Both the position numbers and the translations under genes were made by a program. From Prunella strophiata (taxonomy: Eukaryota; Chordata; Aves; Passeriformes; Prunellidae): DNA of 64,000 nucleotides. Shown here in pieces: positions 62,000 to 64,000 of this stretch. The notes under the pieces are model-generated. The model was given only the letters and a program-made list of their open reading frames with translations, searched no databases and had not been told where the DNA came from. The stretch spans positions 620,001-684,000 of the forward strand of contig JAZBQD010000034.1 in the NCBI GenBank assembly GCA_036583965.1. The letters are read 5' to 3'. How positions within the stretch are numbered: the first letter of the stretch is position 1; each line of letters starts with the position of its first letter.

Positions 62000-62310
62000 A
62001 TTTTTTTATGCTTTACACTTTGGCCAGCATTTATCCCGAATGAAGGCAGAAAATGTTATTAGATTTCATGGAATGTAAATAAACAGTTATTGGTAAATAC
62101 ATTTTGGTGGTCTGCTTGTTACACTGCATGTCAGGAAAACTATAGGGAACTGGCAGGAGTTCAGACGTCTTCAAGGAACACAGAAAACAGACATATTTTA
62201 CTAATTATAGCTAACAAAAACGCTCTGAGATTACAGTTAAATTACATTAAAACATAACTTGTTGGCAAAGGCTGTGAGCATAATGCTTTGCCTATATCTT
62301 TCTGTATAAT
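62000..62310. promoter_or_regulatory. Candidate non-coding element
   Basis: Repeat-free AT-rich block with attttactaattatagctaa (about 62195), acagttaaattacattaaaa (about 62232) and gcataatgctttgcctatat (about 62278). Enhancer-like texture; inferred. Confidence 0.35.
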
Positions 62311-62558
62311 GTTTCATTGGAACAGAGCAGAACATCAGGAAACCCTGGCACAGCCCATGCCACCGTGGCCTCGGGGCTGGGCCAGCTGGGCCCTGTGTCC
62401 TGCAAGAGTTCCTGAATGTCCAGAGGGCTTCCTACAAGGGCCATGACCTGGATTTGTCTGCAGCAGGGACTGCAGAGGGCTGATCTCACACCTCCATCTG
62501 CACCTTCACAGATAGGAAGGGAAAGACAAAGAGGCACCTGCTGAGCAGCCCCAGAGAG

Positions 62559-62713
62559 GGCTGGGGGAGCAGGAGCAGTGGGAATTGAGGGCTGGGGGAG
62601 CAGGAGCAGTGGGAATTGAGGGCTGGGGGAGCAGGAGCAGTGGGAATTGAGGGCTGGGGGAGAAGGAGCAGTGGGAATTGAGGGCTGGGGGAGAAGGAGC
62701 AGTGGGAATTGAG
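62559..62713. repeat. 31-bp tandem repeat, 5 copies
   Basis: Five adjacent 31-bp units starting ggctgggggagcaggagcag; the last two carry AGAAGG in place of AGCAGG. A partial sixth unit (ggctg) follows. The unit is purine-rich on the plus strand and not a multiple of 3, so the 214-codon minus-strand frame through it (62292-62936) is repeat-driven. Confidence 0.97.
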
Positions 62714-64000
62714 GGCTGCATGGCTGGAGCTCCCAGCAGGAGCTTTGGTGTCCACACCACCATGCCTGGAGGGTCTGAGCTGCCTCCAGCCAAGTCCTCA
62801 CAGGGCTGTGAGCTGAGTGCCAAGGCTGCTGCACAGCAATGCTCCTTCCACCTCTGAATCTGCTCTGCAGCATCTCTGGGATGAGAAAGACAGAAAGGAT
62901 GGCTCTGGTACAGAGCTCCTGTGGGCACAGGGACATGCTTTGGCCATGTCAGGATGCTGGAACCTCCAGCAGCTGATTACAAATTTAAAATCAGAAACAT
63001 GCCTTGACCCAAGCCTGGAATTCCCATTCAGTGGGTCCCCATTTCAGTGAAGGATTTCCCTCCTTACAAGAAGGGAACTGCACTGGCTGTCCCCAGGCCC
63101 ACGATGCCTAGGAGCTGCTTGGGGCATGGCTCTGAGGGGCTCTGGAGCCCTGCTTGTGCCTGGGGAGGGTCTTAGGCTGAGCACCCTCTTTGCTGCTCCC
63201 CAGCTACCCTCCTGCTGCCAGACCCAGCCAAGGCACTCCTGCTCCATCACCAGAACAAACCATTCCTGCAGGACAGAGCCCAGGAGGGAAGGGAGGTCTT
63301 TCTGCAGAAATCATTATGTTTTAGTGACATCCAGGGTTTTCAGGACAAATGGGCTGTTGTGAGTGAGTCCCCCACTGCAGCACTGCAAGGGGCATGCCTG
63401 GAGATCAGTACAGGGATCCTTGCATTACAATGAGTTCAATTACAAACTGTTCACTTCATGTTTGAAGCAGTTTGTGTGAAATAATTAAGAGAGATGCTCA
63501 GAAACATTGCCTGTAAGCAGCATTTGGGGCTCCAAAACCCAAGTGCAATATCTGTTCTGTTCTCCTATGGCTGCACATCAGGAGATGACATTATTGTTAC
63601 TTTACAAAAAGTCTCTAAACTGGAAAAAATTCCTTCCTTCAGCTGGTGGGATATTAAGACTGAGTAGGTCCCTGGCAGGGTGATGCAGTGGGGCTGGAGG
63701 CTCAGCTGGGCCACAATGATGATCTGTTTTAAACCCAGGTAAATCAAGGTGGTCATTGATCTGATCCCAGTTTATCAGGAAAGACATGAATAATTTTGTC
63801 TGCCAAGTAAATGGAAGGGGAATGCACAGGCTAATCTGCCCAGAATATTAATAACCCTTGTGCCACTGTGCACCACTCCAGAAACACACAGTTCCTGGGG
63901 ACTGGGTTATTCTTGCATCCATGCCCCTGTGTAAAGAAATCCTGTAATGAAATCATGCTTCACCATTACCCCATGGTAATCTCTTCACTTGGACTGTCTT
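62714..64000. other. Intergenic to window end, no gene seen
   Basis: Unique sequence. No exon of a neighbouring gene such as FBXW11 is recognisable. Confidence 0.55.

Noticed and set aside
62292..62936. 214-codon minus-strand frame with repeated PQFPLLLLPQPSIP-like peptides
   Set aside because: Driven by the 31-bp tandem repeat.

Overview
This window is nuclear DNA of a bird, most likely a songbird (passerine). The clearest evidence is five recent or ancient CR1 LINE fragments in their typical 5'-truncated form, two solo endogenous-retrovirus LTRs of types I associate with passerine genomes, and one recognisable protein-coding exon, the last coding exon of FGF18 (fibroblast growth factor 18). 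Species and chromosome cannot be fixed from the sequence. By synteny with other vertebrates this would be the FGF18 to FBXW11 interval, but no FBXW11 exon is visible here.

Layout. Bases 1-5562 are the 3' part of the last FGF18 intron, with a CpG-rich patch near 1.0-1.7 kb. Bases 5563-5829 are the terminal FGF18 coding exon, followed by a 3' UTR to about 6.6 kb with several polyadenylation signals. From 6.6 kb to 64 kb I find no coding exon I can defend. This is a gene-poor downstream flank with unique sequence, CR1 fragments (14.3, 18.4, 22.6, 45.0, 54.8 and 58.6 kb), two solo LTRs (31.9-32.3 and 33.1-33.7 kb, the second with a perfect 5-bp target duplication), a GC-rich minisatellite built of 12+17 bp units (15.8-16.4 kb), a 31-bp tandem repeat (62.6 kb), microsatellites and long homopolymers.

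The flank also has an isolated CpG island with no recognisable gene (47.3-47.9 kb) and about a dozen AT-rich, repeat-free blocks dense in homeodomain-, POU- and TCF-like motifs (for example 21.9-22.3, 24.0-24.9, 35.1-35.6, 47.0-48.3, 52.0-52.3 and 62.0-62.3 kb). These look like the non-coding elements usual around developmental genes such as FGF18, but conservation could not be tested here. I found no tRNA, rRNA, CRISPR array, operon or bacterial-type system. Nearly all long open frames are GC-rich or repeat-driven chance frames. I see no convincing new protein system; the observations most worth checking are the orphan CpG island, the enhancer-like blocks and the minisatellite that stays open in many frames.
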